The notes under the pieces: generated by a model
Database searches by the model: none
The model's input: only the letters and a program-made list of their open reading frames with translations
Told to the model about the DNA's origin: nothing
DNA from: CAYMUN01 sp964640775
Lineage (GTDB): Bacteria > Patescibacteriota > Saccharimonadia > Saccharimonadales > UBA4665
Reading direction: 5' to 3'
Assembly: GCA_964640775.1 (NCBI GenBank)
Contig: CAZXIT010000041.1
Coordinates: 1 to 7,802, forward strand
DNA: 7,802 bases
In this document: positions 1 through 6,387 of the stretch, piece by piece
Numbering within the stretch: position 1 is the first letter of the stretch
Layout: each line of letters starts with the position of its first letter
Made by a program: the position numbers and the translations under genes

Positions 1-81
1 GAGGTCTTTGCGCTTGGCAGCATACTGCTCGATCATCTTGATCCGCTTGGCATCACGGGCAATAATTGATTTCTTAGCCAT
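1..81 (-). CDS. rpsN: 30S ribosomal protein S14, 5' part only (runs off window)
   Basis: The first 27 codons are visible, beginning MAKKSIIARDAKRIKMIEQY, and the gene continues beyond base 1. The pattern MAKxSxxARxxKR followed by YAAKRKDL matches the N terminus of the long, zinc-free S14 form (E. coli type) rather than the short zinc-ribbon form. The zinc-ligand region lies outside the window, so this typing rests on the N terminus alone. S14 binds the 16S rRNA 3' domain in the 30S head, next to S3, S10 and S19. The ATG shares its A with the TAA stop of rplE (TAATG), and an AAGGAG Shine-Dalgarno lies inside the rplE 3' end, so translation is probably coupled. Its position after rplE is the canonical spc order. 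Confidence 0.9.
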   Translation of the reverse strand, partial: MAKKSIIARDAKRIKMIEQYAAKRKDL

Positions 82-728
82 TACTTGTTCTCCTTCTCGA
101 AGGGCATACCGAATTTCTCCAGGAGAGCTCTCGAATGCGCCTTTTCTTCACTGTTGATTACGAATACTACTTGCAAGCCGTGGACGTTAGTCGTCTCCTC
201 GAATGACAGCTCAGGAAAAACGGACTGGTCGATCAATCCAAGACTGTAATTGCCCTGCTGGTCAAAAGCTTTGGCGCTGACACCGTGGAAATCGCGCAGA
301 CGAGGCAAGACGAGGGTGATGATCCGGTCGGTGAACTCGTACATCCGGTCGCCGCGCAGAGTGACTTTGAGACCGACTTTGTTGCCCTCGCGCAGCTTAA
401 AGCCGGCGATGGAGTTCTTGGCAATGGTCTCGACCGGCTGCTGGCCGGTGATTTTGCGCAAGGTGTTGGTAGCCACTTCGAGGATTTTCTTATCGTCTTT
501 GGCTCTGCCAAGACCAATGTTGACTACAACTTTTTCGAGTTTGGGTGCCTGGTGAAAGTTTTTGAGTCCTAATTCTTTGAGGAGATCTTTAGCAATGCTG
601 GTGTTGTATTCGACGCGCAAGCGCGCACCTATGCCGGTTTGCTTGAGCGGCTTTGCGGCTCGTTCTTGAGCGGCAGTCTTCACCTTAGCTTCTTTGGGCG
701 CTTTCGTTGCTGGTTCGGTGGCAGCCAT
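81..728 (-). CDS. rplE: 50S ribosomal protein L5, with N-terminal extension
   Basis: L5 binds 5S rRNA, forms part of the central protuberance and makes the B1b bridge to the 30S head. The core starts near residue 36 (LRVEYN, equivalent to the usual N terminus) and contains the family blocks SIAGFKLREGNKVGLKVTLRG, read here as SIAGFKLREG (106-115) then VTLRGDRMYEF (122-132), then LPRLRDFHG (141-149), GNYSLG and FPEL. The protein is 215 residues against about 180 in most bacteria; the excess is an N-terminal Ala/Lys/Glu-rich stretch of about 35 residues. The chosen ATG has a perfect AAGGAG site (GGAAAGGAGATCAAGTAATG), so the extension is probably translated. It starts in a TAATG overlap with rplX and ends in one with rpsN. 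Confidence 0.97.
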   Translation of the reverse strand: MAATEPATKAPKEAKVKTAAQERAAKPLKQTGIGARLRVEYNTSIAKDLLKELGLKNFHQAPKLEKVVVNIGLGRAKDDKKILEVATNTLRKITGQQPVETIAKNSIAGFKLREGNKVGLKVTLRGDRMYEFTDRIITLVLPRLRDFHGVSAKAFDQQGNYSLGLIDQSVFPELSFEETTNVHGLQVVFVINSEEKAHSRALLEKFGMPFEKENK

Positions 729-1090
729 TACTTGATCTCCTTTCCGGTCTTCACGAAGACCCGTGCTTTTTTGCCATCTTTATCAAGCTTGTAGGCAATG
801 CGGCTGGCTTTCTTGGTAGTCGGCTCAACGATACTGACTTTGCTCACCCAGATCGGTTTGGTTAATTCGACGATGGCGCCCTGCGGATGCTGCTGGTTGG
901 GCTTGACATGCTTTTTGACGATGTTGATACCCTCGACAGTCACTTTGTTTTCTTTGGGATGGACGGCCACGACTTTGCCGGTCTGGCCTTTGTATTTGCC
1001 GGCGCGGACGACGACAGTATCGCCTTTTTGGAGGCGGATCTTATATATCTTGCCGGCCAAGGTTTTCAGTTTGCTCGCGGAGACACTCAT
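728..1090 (-). CDS. rplX: 50S ribosomal protein L24
   Basis: L24 is an assembly-initiator protein that binds the 5' end of 23S rRNA and sits near the exit of the peptide tunnel. The KOW motif is clear at about residues 22-49 (KGDTVVVRAGKYKGQTGKV), followed by the family's GINIVKKHVKP segment (54-64) and the QGAIVE block (70-75). At 120 residues it is somewhat longer than the usual 103 or so, with a few extra residues at the N terminus before the KOW domain and a basic C-terminal tail (DKDGKKARVFVKTGKEIK). The start has a good GGAGG site and forms a TAATG overlap with rplN, so it is likely coupled to it. The gene order L14-L24-L5 is canonical. Confidence 0.97.
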   Translation of the reverse strand: MSVSASKLKTLAGKIYKIRLQKGDTVVVRAGKYKGQTGKVVAVHPKENKVTVEGINIVKKHVKPNQQHPQGAIVELTKPIWVSKVSIVEPTTKKASRIAYKLDKDGKKARVFVKTGKEIK

Positions 1091-1458
1091 TACAGGACCT
1101 CCGGAGCTAATGAAACGATTTTAGCATAGCCTTGGTCGCGCAGTTCGCGCGGCACCGGGCCAAAGATACGAGTAGCTTTGGGCAATTTGTTCTCGTCGAT
1201 GACCACAGCAGCATTATCGTCAAACTTAATGGTCGAGCCGTCTTTGCGGCGGATGGTGTTTCGGGTGCGGACAACGACGGCGCGGATGACCGACTTCTTT
1301 TTTACCTGGCCGTTCGGGCTGGCCTGTTTGACCGTGGCCACAATCACATCGCCAACGCCGGCGTAGCGGCGGCGGCTGCCACCAAGCACGCGAATGCAGA
1401 GAATCTCCTTGGCGCCGCTGTTGTCACAGACCAGTAATCGGGTTTCTTGCTGAATCAT
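1090..1458 (-). CDS. rplN: 50S ribosomal protein L14
   Basis: L14 is a universally conserved 23S rRNA-binding protein at the subunit interface; in other bacteria it contacts L19 and 16S rRNA and is the docking site of the silencing factor RsfS. The sequence is full length for the family (122 residues) and highly typical: MIQQETRLLVCDNSGAKE at the start, GDVIVATVKQA (36-46), VVRTRNTIRRKDGS, DDNAAVVID, and the C-terminal FGPVPRELR and IVSLAPEVL. Its ATG overlaps the TGA stop of rpsQ by four bases (ATGA), the only TGA stop and the only junction of that kind here. An AGAGG site lies upstream within rpsQ. Confidence 0.98.
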   Translation of the reverse strand: MIQQETRLLVCDNSGAKEILCIRVLGGSRRRYAGVGDVIVATVKQASPNGQVKKKSVIRAVVVRTRNTIRRKDGSTIKFDDNAAVVIDENKLPKATRIFGPVPRELRDQGYAKIVSLAPEVL

Positions 1459-1838
1459 TTCTTGGCCTCTTTGGGATCTTTGGCCTTGGGCATAGCGTCT
1501 GCTTCAGCGGCAGCAGTTTCAGCTTTTTCGGCTTTAGATTTGCTAGCCGGCTTAACGACTTCTTCAGCTTTGGTGATTGACAAAGAATCGGCACGAAGCG
1601 CGGGCTTCTCGATGATGCGATCGAGCGTGTGATGCTTGCGGGCACTAATTGGCCGGGTTTCGACGATTGCGACCTTGTCGCCGGGCTGGGCTTCATTTTG
1701 CTCGTCATGAGCCATGAATTTCTTGCTCACCGTGTACTGCTTGCGGTACAGGGGGTGGGTTTTGCGGGTCTGGACAGTGACTACAATGGTTTTATCGCCC
1801 TTATTGCTAGAGACGACACCGATAAGTTGTTTTGCCAT
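1455..1838 (-). CDS. rpsQ: 30S ribosomal protein S17, with long C-terminal tail
   Basis: S17 is a primary 16S rRNA 5'-domain binding protein with an OB fold. The core covers residues 1-78: LIGVVSSNKGDKTIVVTV, KTHPLYRKQYTVSKKFMAHDE (27-46), and the family signature GDKVAIVETRPISARKH (53-69). The family normally ends near residue 85, but here the frame continues to 127 with a low-complexity tail rich in Ala, Lys and Glu. The tail reads without interruption to a TGA that overlaps the start of rplN, so it is unlikely to be an annotation artefact. Translation starts with a strong AAGGAGG site one base after the rpmC stop. Confidence 0.96.
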   Translation of the reverse strand: MAKQLIGVVSSNKGDKTIVVTVQTRKTHPLYRKQYTVSKKFMAHDEQNEAQPGDKVAIVETRPISARKHHTLDRIIEKPALRADSLSITKAEEVVKPASKSKAEKAETAAAEADAMPKAKDPKEAKK

Positions 1839-1839
1839 A

Positions 1840-2040
1840 TTAGTTGGCCTCCTTGATTAGGGCTTCACCGAGGACAGTCAGCATGCGGGCCAGGTCTTTG
1901 CGCTTGGTGCGGATGACCCGGACGTTTTGGATTTCACCGAGGTGCAAGCGGCGCTTGAGCTCGGTGATTTCCTCACGCATCTTAGTGCTTTCTTTAGCCA
2001 GATCAGCAGTTGATAGTTTACGGATTTCAGCGACTTTCAT
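1840..2040 (-). CDS. rpmC: 50S ribosomal protein L29
   Basis: L29 is a small helical 23S rRNA-binding protein beside L23 at the tunnel exit, where nascent-chain factors dock. The 66 residues match the usual length and two-helix coiled hairpin: KVAEIRKLSTADLAKE, a charged helix MREEITELKRRLHLGEIQN (21-39), then RVIRTKRKDLARMLTVL, which contains the family's I-R-x-x-K-K/R-D-I/L-A-R motif. It starts four bases after the rplP stop with a strong GGAGGAGG site and is followed, after one base, by rpsQ. Order L16-L29-S17 is canonical. Confidence 0.97.
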   Translation of the reverse strand: MKVAEIRKLSTADLAKESTKMREEITELKRRLHLGEIQNVRVIRTKRKDLARMLTVLGEALIKEAN

Positions 2041-2044
2041 GATG

Positions 2045-2458
2045 CTACGCCTCCTCCCGGGTCAAAAACTTGGTTTTGACAGGCAGTTTGTGGGCGGCCA
2101 AGCGCATAGCCTCGCGGGCGACTTCCTCGCTTACGCCTTGCATCTCAAACATGATGGTACCGGGGCGAACTTTAGCGACGTAAAATTCCGGGTTGCCCTT
2201 GCCGCTGCCCATTTTGACATCTTGCGGCTTGCGGGTGACAGGGGTGTGCGGGAAAATCCGAATCCATATTTTGCCGCCGCGCTTAATGTGGCGGGTCATC
2301 GCCTGCCTGGCGGCCTCAATCTGGCGCGAGGTAATGCGGTCCTGTCCCTGGGCTTGCAAGGCGTAATCGCCAAAGGCGATGTAGTGGCCAGAAGTGGCTA
2401 CGCCACGGATCTTGCCTTTGCGCACCTTGCGGTGCTTCATACGATTCGGGAGCAACAT
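2045..2458 (-). CDS. rplP: 50S ribosomal protein L16
   Basis: L16 (uL16) sits near the A site and helps position aminoacyl-tRNA; it joins the large subunit late in assembly. The start chosen is the ATG giving MLLPNRMKHRKVRKGKIRG, because this is the invariant family N terminus (MLLPKRxKxRKxxRG) and a GGAGAGG site lies just upstream. The open frame continues upstream but only into rpsC. The product is 137 residues, the normal length. Family blocks include GLQA-like YALQAQG (32-38), RQIEAARQAMTRHIKRGGKIWIRIFP (45-70, split here into its conserved parts RQIEAAR and KRGGKIWIRIFP), GSGKGNPE and EEVAREAMRLAAHKLPVKTKF. The residue equivalent to E. coli Arg81 is Lys82 here. It begins one base after the rpsC TAG stop. 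Confidence 0.97.
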   Translation of the reverse strand: MLLPNRMKHRKVRKGKIRGVATSGHYIAFGDYALQAQGQDRITSRQIEAARQAMTRHIKRGGKIWIRIFPHTPVTRKPQDVKMGSGKGNPEFYVAKVRPGTIMFEMQGVSEEVAREAMRLAAHKLPVKTKFLTREEA

Positions 2459-2459
2459 A

Positions 2460-3092
2460 CTACTGCACCTCTCCCTTGTAAATCCAGACTTTAACGCCAA
2501 TAATACCGGCAACTGTCTTGGCGTTGACCTGCGCGTAATCAATGTCGGCGCGGATAGTGTGCAGCGGCACAGAGCCGGCGACTTCTTTTTCGCGGCGGGA
2601 CATTTCTGCGCCGTTCAGCCGGCCGGCGACTTCGATACGAATGCCCTTGGCGCCAGCGCGCATAGTAGCGGCTGCGGTGGATTTGATAGCCCGGCGGAAG
2701 CTCATGCGGCGTTCCAGCTGGTGGGCGATATTTTCGGCAACCAGCTTGGCGTACATATCAGGCTTTTTAACTTCTTCTATGTTAATACGGGTTGGTGTAC
2801 CGTTGTAGATCTTTTCAATCTGCAGCTTGAGCTCGGTAGCGCCGGCACCGCCGCGACCGATAACGACACCGGCTTTGGCGGTAGCGATTGTCACCGTCAC
2901 CAGATTCGGCGTGCGAGTGATATCAACTTTGTTGATTGAGGCTCGGCTGCCAAGCTTGGTATGGATCAGGCGGCGAACGGCCAGGTCATCTTTGAGATAC
3001 TTGGCGTAATCGCGCTTGTCGACGAACCACTTGCTGCGCCAGTCTTTATTGACTTGGAGACGCATACTAATCGGGTTTACTTTTTGGCCCAT
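2460..3092 (-). CDS. rpsC: 30S ribosomal protein S3
   Basis: S3 forms the mRNA entry channel on the 30S head with S4 and S5 and contributes to mRNA unwinding. MGQKVNPISMRL is the invariant N terminus. The type II KH domain shows its GxxG loop as G79-R80-G81-G82. The segment FRRAIK (132-137) matches the basic patch linked to helicase activity in E. coli S3. The C-terminal domain includes GRLNGAEMSR (157-166) and GIIGVKVWIYKGE. At 210 residues it lacks most of the flexible C-terminal tail found in longer homologues (about 233 in E. coli), ending right after the last strand. It starts in a TAATG overlap with rplV and has a GAGGAG site. Confidence 0.98.
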   Translation of the reverse strand: MGQKVNPISMRLQVNKDWRSKWFVDKRDYAKYLKDDLAVRRLIHTKLGSRASINKVDITRTPNLVTVTIATAKAGVVIGRGGAGATELKLQIEKIYNGTPTRINIEEVKKPDMYAKLVAENIAHQLERRMSFRRAIKSTAAATMRAGAKGIRIEVAGRLNGAEMSRREKEVAGSVPLHTIRADIDYAQVNAKTVAGIIGVKVWIYKGEVQ

Positions 3093-3496
3093 TACTTGGT
3101 CTCCTCTTCGGTTTTAGCAGCCGGCTTGGCCGCGGCCTTGGCGGCTGGCTTTTTAACTTCACGCAGCTCGCCGTCGACAACGACGCGGATGTGGCTGGAT
3201 TTGCGCTGGAATGGCAGAGCCCGGCCATGGGCGGCCGGACGGAAACGCTTCAGTCGCGGACCGGGCGTAACGCCAATTTCGGTAATCATCAGGGTAGCGG
3301 GCTTGTAGCCGTGGTTGTGGTCAGCATTGGCTTTGGCGCTCTTAATAACTTTGGCGACAGGGATAGCACTGCGGCGCGGCGTGTGCGACAAGATGACCAG
3401 AGCATCCTCGACACTGCGTCCGCGCACCAGAGCCGCCACTTCGGCGCACTTGCGGGGGCTCATCTTGACGCCTTTGGCGATTGCTTGGACACTCAT
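3092..3496 (-). CDS. rplV: 50S ribosomal protein L22, with Lys/Ala C-terminal tail
   Basis: L22 binds 23S rRNA and sends a beta-hairpin into the exit tunnel, where it lines the constriction with L4. The globular part includes MSPRKCAEVAALVRG (12-26), VEDALVILSHTPRRSA and KVIKSAKANADHNHG. The hairpin runs through GPRLKRFRPAAHGRALPFQ (79-97) to KSSHI, the family signature. The core ends near residue 112; residues 113-134 form a tail of Lys, Pro, Ala and Glu not found in the 110-residue E. coli protein. The start codon lies one base after the rpsS stop, with only a weak AAGGGC site, so initiation probably relies on coupling. Confidence 0.97.
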   Translation of the reverse strand: MSVQAIAKGVKMSPRKCAEVAALVRGRSVEDALVILSHTPRRSAIPVAKVIKSAKANADHNHGYKPATLMITEIGVTPGPRLKRFRPAAHGRALPFQRKSSHIRVVVDGELREVKKPAAKAAAKPAAKTEEETK

Positions 3497-3497
3497 T

Positions 3498-3770
3498 TTA
3501 TTTGCCCTTCGCTAACTTGCCGCCATGGCTGCGGAATTTACGAGTTGGCGCAAACTCACCAAGTTTGTGGCCAACCATATTCTCGGTAACAAATACCGGC
3601 ACATGGACTTTGCCATTGTGCACAGCGATCGTCTTGCCAACAAAATCAGGCGCGATTGTTGAAGCCCGAGCCCAAGTCTTGATAATCGTCCGGTCGTTGT
3701 CACCGAGGGCGTCGACCTTGCGAGCGAGTTTGAAATCTATAAATGGACCTTTTTTAAGTGAACGACTCAT
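3498..3770 (-). CDS. rpsS: 30S ribosomal protein S19
   Basis: S19 lies in the 30S head, binds the 16S 3' domain with S13 and contacts the 50S through B1 bridges. MSRSLKKGPFID is the invariant N terminus. The rest is also typical: IIKTWARASTIAPDFVGKTIAVHNGK has the WxRxSxIxPxFVGxTxxVHNG motif (33-54), followed by VPVFVTENMVGHKLGEFAPTR (57-77), and the C-terminal FRSHGGK. The 90 residues are normal for the family. It begins two bases after the rplB stop, with an AGAGGA site. Confidence 0.98.
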   Translation of the reverse strand: MSRSLKKGPFIDFKLARKVDALGDNDRTIIKTWARASTIAPDFVGKTIAVHNGKVHVPVFVTENMVGHKLGEFAPTRKFRSHGGKLAKGK

Positions 3771-3772
3771 AC

Positions 3773-4612
3773 TTATTTCCTCTTCGCCGAGTGACGGCTT
3801 CTTACGATAAATTTGGTGGTCGATTTGCGGCGGCGGGTCTTAAATCCGAGGGTTTTCTGACCCCAAGGGGTACGTGGAGCCTTGCCCATGCCGTGGCGCC
3901 CGCCGTCACCGCCGCCGTGCGGGTGGTCAGCAGCATTCATGACGACACCGCGTACAGAAGGGCGCTTGCCGAGATGGCGGTTGCGGCCGGCTTTGCCAAT
4001 TTTGACGTTTTGGTGCTGTTCGTTGCCGATGACGCCGAGAGACGCTGTGCAAGTGTCATTGATCAGGCGGACTTCACCGCTGGGCAAACGCACCTGGACG
4101 TAGTTGTTTTCGGCGCGGCCCATCAGCTGGGCGCTGTTGCCGGCGCTGCGTACCATCTGGGCGCCTTTGCCCGGCTTGAGCTCAATAGCGTGGATCAGAC
4201 TGCCGACGGGGATGTTTTTGAGAGCCAGGCGGTTGCCAGTTTCGATGGCTGAGCCCTCGCCGCTATTGATAGCCTGGCCAACTTTCATTCCCTGGGCAGC
4301 CAAGATGTAGTGATAGGTGCCGTTCGGTTCTTTGATGCGGGCAATGCGCGCGCTGCGGTTGGGGTCATACTCAATGTGCTCAATGGTAGCTGTCACGCCC
4401 TCGGCCAGCTTGAAGTTCATAATCCGGTAAAACTTCTTGGTACCGCCGCCTTTGTGGCGGGTAGTGATACGGCCTTGGTTGTTGCGGCCGTTGCCGCGGC
4501 GTTGGGCGACCAGCAAAGAACGCAAGGGTTTTTTGGTGGTGATACTGTCAAAGTCCTGGCTGGTCATGCCGCGGCGGCCGGGAGTAGTTGGGTTGTACTG
4601 TTTAATAGCCAT
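3773..4612 (-). CDS. rplB: 50S ribosomal protein L2
   Basis: L2 is one of the largest core 23S rRNA-binding proteins, needed for subunit association and for the peptidyl-transferase centre. The OB-fold and SH3-like domains are complete: YNPTTPGRRGM (6-16), GRNNQGRITTRHKGGGTKKFYR (42-63, the RNA-binding start), YDPNRSARIARI (82-93), and LKNIPVGS. The functional HPHGGG motif, containing the histidine equivalent to E. coli His229, is at residues 230-235, followed by TPWGQKTLGFKTR and KFIVRSR. At 279 residues it matches the usual 273-280; there is a slightly longer Gly/His/Met loop just after HPHGGG (DGGRHGMGK). It starts in a TAATG overlap with rplW, with an AGAGGG site. Confidence 0.98.
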   Translation of the reverse strand: MAIKQYNPTTPGRRGMTSQDFDSITTKKPLRSLLVAQRRGNGRNNQGRITTRHKGGGTKKFYRIMNFKLAEGVTATIEHIEYDPNRSARIARIKEPNGTYHYILAAQGMKVGQAINSGEGSAIETGNRLALKNIPVGSLIHAIELKPGKGAQMVRSAGNSAQLMGRAENNYVQVRLPSGEVRLINDTCTASLGVIGNEQHQNVKIGKAGRNRHLGKRPSVRGVVMNAADHPHGGGDGGRHGMGKAPRTPWGQKTLGFKTRRRKSTTKFIVRSRHSAKRK

Positions 4613-5067
4613 TACTTTTCGCCCTCTTTATCGGTGGTCTTTTTGCCGAGGCGGAAACCGCGCTTAGCTGGCTTAGCGGCGGATTTTTCAGTCTTTTCAG
4701 CCTGCTTGGCGGCAGCCTTGTCGACTTTAGCTTGCACCGCCTGCTCTTTTTGGTCTTCTTCCTCGATGGCATTAAAGAACGGCAGACTATTGCCTTCGGC
4801 TAAGGTCACATAGGCTTTCTTGATGTCATTGCGGCTGCCTTCGGAGTTTTTCGAGCGCTTGCCGCTGATGCTGATAATGCGCTTGGCCTTGCCGGGGATA
4901 TTAGTCGTATTGACAGCTGCAACTTTGACCTCAAACTGGGCTTCCACAGCGCGGGCAATACTGTGCTTGTTAACACTGCGGTCGACATCAAACACATAGA
5001 CGCGGCTGGCGGCCAGGCCATAGGTCTTTTCGTTGAGACGGGGTTTGAGGACGATTGATTTAGACAT
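4612..5067 (-). CDS. rplW: 50S ribosomal protein L23, with long C-terminal tail
   Basis: L23 binds domain III of 23S rRNA at the tunnel exit and is the docking site for trigger factor and SRP in bacteria. The core (1-100) has LKPRLNEKTYGLAA in place of the usual P-x-x-T/S-E-K-T motif, VYVFDVDRSVNKHSIARAVEAQFEVKVAAVNT (the V-x-x-x-A-N/V-K-x-x-I-x-x-A-V-E-x-x-F-x-V-K-V family signature, 23-54) and KKAYVTLAEG. The family is normally about 95-100 residues; here the frame continues to 151 with a charged low-complexity tail (101-151) rich in Lys, Ala and Glu. The start overlaps the rplD stop (TAATG) and has a GGGGAG site. Confidence 0.96.
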   Translation of the reverse strand: MSKSIVLKPRLNEKTYGLAASRVYVFDVDRSVNKHSIARAVEAQFEVKVAAVNTTNIPGKAKRIISISGKRSKNSEGSRNDIKKAYVTLAEGNSLPFFNAIEEEDQKEQAVQAKVDKAAAKQAEKTEKSAAKPAKRGFRLGKKTTDKEGEK

Positions 5068-5717
5068 TATTTTGTCTCCCCGCTGAGGCGCTGAGTGGCA
5101 GCCGTCAATCCGGCCTGCGTAAAGATAATCTTGTCGGCATTGAGCACGTCAAACACATTGACGTAGTGCGAGCTCACCAGCTTTACTTTGGGAATGTTTT
5201 GGGAAGCCCGGGTCAGTTCGGGAGTTTTGCTGTCGACAACGATGAGCGTCGTCTTGGCGGCTTCTACTTTGCCGAGCAGCTTGACCAGCTCGCCAGTCTT
5301 GCCGTCTTTGCTGACCAGGTCCTCGATGATAATCAGCTTGCCGGCGTCTGCAGCCAGGCTGAGGGCTTGGCGAACCGCCAGGCGCTTGGCCTTGGTGTTG
5401 AGCTGCTTGCTGTAGTTTTCCTGTCCGGTCGGCCCAAAGGTAATACCGCCGCCCCGCCAAATTGGCACACGGGATGAGCCAAAACGGGCTCGGCCGGTAC
5501 CCTTTTGCTTCCAGGGCTTTTTGCCGCCGCCGCTGACCAGTCCGCGGGTCTTGACGACAGCCAGGTTTTCCCGGCTATTAGCCAGGTACATAACGTAGGC
5601 TGCTTTGAGCAATTCGTGATTCTCGGGCGATACGCCAAACACCGCCTTGTCGAGTTTGGCAGCGGCCGCGGCTTTAGTGCCGGTTTTGGTGTAGGTCGCG
5701 ATGGTGGTGGCAGCCAT
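5067..5717 (-). CDS. rplD: 50S ribosomal protein L4
   Basis: L4 binds 23S rRNA, and its extended loop lines the exit-tunnel constriction opposite L22. In E. coli it also represses its own operon by binding the S10 leader. The loop is recognisable at about residues 57-96: TRGLVSGGGKKPWKQKGTG, then RARFGSSRVPIWRGGG and FGP, a typical tunnel-loop signature. The globular domain follows, with NTKAKRLAVRQALS (106-119), LIIIEDL and a C-terminal VFDVLNADKIIFTQ. Length is 216, near the family norm of about 205. The N terminus is an Ala/Thr-rich strand. The start overlaps the rplC stop (TAATG) with an AAAGG site. It is a natural candidate for the protein recognising the paired leader element described below, but that is inference. 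Confidence 0.97.
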   Translation of the reverse strand: MAATTIATYTKTGTKAAAAAKLDKAVFGVSPENHELLKAAYVMYLANSRENLAVVKTRGLVSGGGKKPWKQKGTGRARFGSSRVPIWRGGGITFGPTGQENYSKQLNTKAKRLAVRQALSLAADAGKLIIIEDLVSKDGKTGELVKLLGKVEAAKTTLIVVDSKTPELTRASQNIPKVKLVSSHYVNVFDVLNADKIIFTQAGLTAATQRLSGETK

Positions 5718-6331
5718 TACTTGGCGCCTTTCACAAGCAAAATGCCCTTTTTAGGACCAGGTACAGCGCCCGTGACACCGATAACGCCTAGCTCAAGATC
5801 AATCAAAGCAACTTTGAGGTTGCGAACGGTAATCTGCTCGTGGCCCAGCTGGCCAGCCATGCGGGTACCTTTGAAAATGTGCTGCGGGTACATAGAACCA
5901 ATAGAACCCGGCTGGCGGGTGTTGCCCTTGCCGCCGTGGGTTTTGCGCTGGCGGTGGAAGTTATGGCGGCGGATGGTGCCAGCCCAGCCTTTGCCCTTGG
6001 TCAGTCCGGTGACATGTACAATATCGCCAATACTAAAAACGTCGGCGCTGATTTTGCTGCCGACGTTGAGTTCTTCTGGGATTTCGGGGAGGCGGAACTC
6101 GCGAATAATCTTGGGTGTCACTTTGGCGTTCTTGACATGCCCGGCTAGGCTTTTGCTGAGTTTCTTGGCTGTCTCGGTACCGACTTGGATGGCGGTGTAG
6201 CCGTCTTTTTCCTCGGTCTTGTGATGCAGTACGGTGTGCTCAGCAACAGAAAGCAAGGTAATAGCGGTCACCACACCATCGTCTGCGATAGTGCTGGTCA
6301 TGCCTAGCTTGCGGGTAATTAATGCTTTCAT
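5717..6331 (-). CDS. rplC: 50S ribosomal protein L3
   Basis: L3 is an early assembly protein whose long loop reaches the peptidyl-transferase centre. I start it at the ATG giving MKALITRKLGMT because this is the family's N terminus (K-x-x-x-G-M-T) and AGGA lies six bases upstream. A GTG five codons earlier in the same frame (at 6346) would add MPGTS and is less likely, as it would remove the Shine-Dalgarno. The loop is clear: TGLTKGKGWAGTIRRHNFHR (107-127, in parts GLTKGKGWAG and RRHNFHR), THGGKG, PGSIGS and FKGTRMAGQLGHE. Length is 204, normal. Unlike the rest of the operon it is not tightly packed behind its upstream neighbour: 159 bases separate it from the preceding ORF, and that gap carries leader and promoter-like elements. 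Confidence 0.97.
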   Translation of the reverse strand: MKALITRKLGMTSTIADDGVVTAITLLSVAEHTVLHHKTEEKDGYTAIQVGTETAKKLSKSLAGHVKNAKVTPKIIREFRLPEIPEELNVGSKISADVFSIGDIVHVTGLTKGKGWAGTIRRHNFHRQRKTHGGKGNTRQPGSIGSMYPQHIFKGTRMAGQLGHEQITVRNLKVALIDLELGVIGVTGAVPGPKKGILLVKGAK

Positions 6332-6333
6332 AG

Positions 6334-6346
6334 ATGTTCCTGGCAC
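6334..6346 (-). promoter_or_regulatory. rplC ribosome binding site and start choice
   Basis: Upstream of the rplC ATG the minus strand reads GTGCCAGGAACATCTATG. The AGGA is spaced six bases from that ATG, supporting the ATG start over the GTG at 6346, which lies ahead of it. Confidence 0.6.
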
Positions 6347-6358
6347 TTAGTTTGACAT

Positions 6359-6387
6359 AAAAACACCTGGTCACGTGTGGTTTCCAC
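6359..6387 (-). promoter_or_regulatory. competing small hairpins and T-run in the rplC leader
   Basis: On the minus strand, GTGG-AAA-CCAC (6377-6387) forms a short perfect hairpin that shares bases with the 3' arm of the upstream leader hairpin (6384-6401), so both cannot form together. A third pairing, AAAC-C-AC with GTGTTT (one bulged C), is followed by a run of five T (6359-6363), which resembles a weak intrinsic terminator or attenuator. The stems are short, so this is only a possible structure switch. Confidence 0.3.

Noticed and set aside
1455..1457. UGA read as glycine, as in some CPR lineages
   Set aside because: The one TGA ends rpsQ in the usual overlap with rplN, and none of the fully visible genes has an in-frame TGA.
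1844..2494. A 216-codon plus-strand ORF opposite rpmC and rplP
   Set aside because: It is fully antisense to two certain r-protein genes; long opposite frames are common over biased, stop-poor coding sequence.
2459..2542. An upstream extension of rplP
   Set aside because: The frame is open by chance inside rpsC; the invariant MLLPNR start at 2458 with its own ribosome binding site is the real one.
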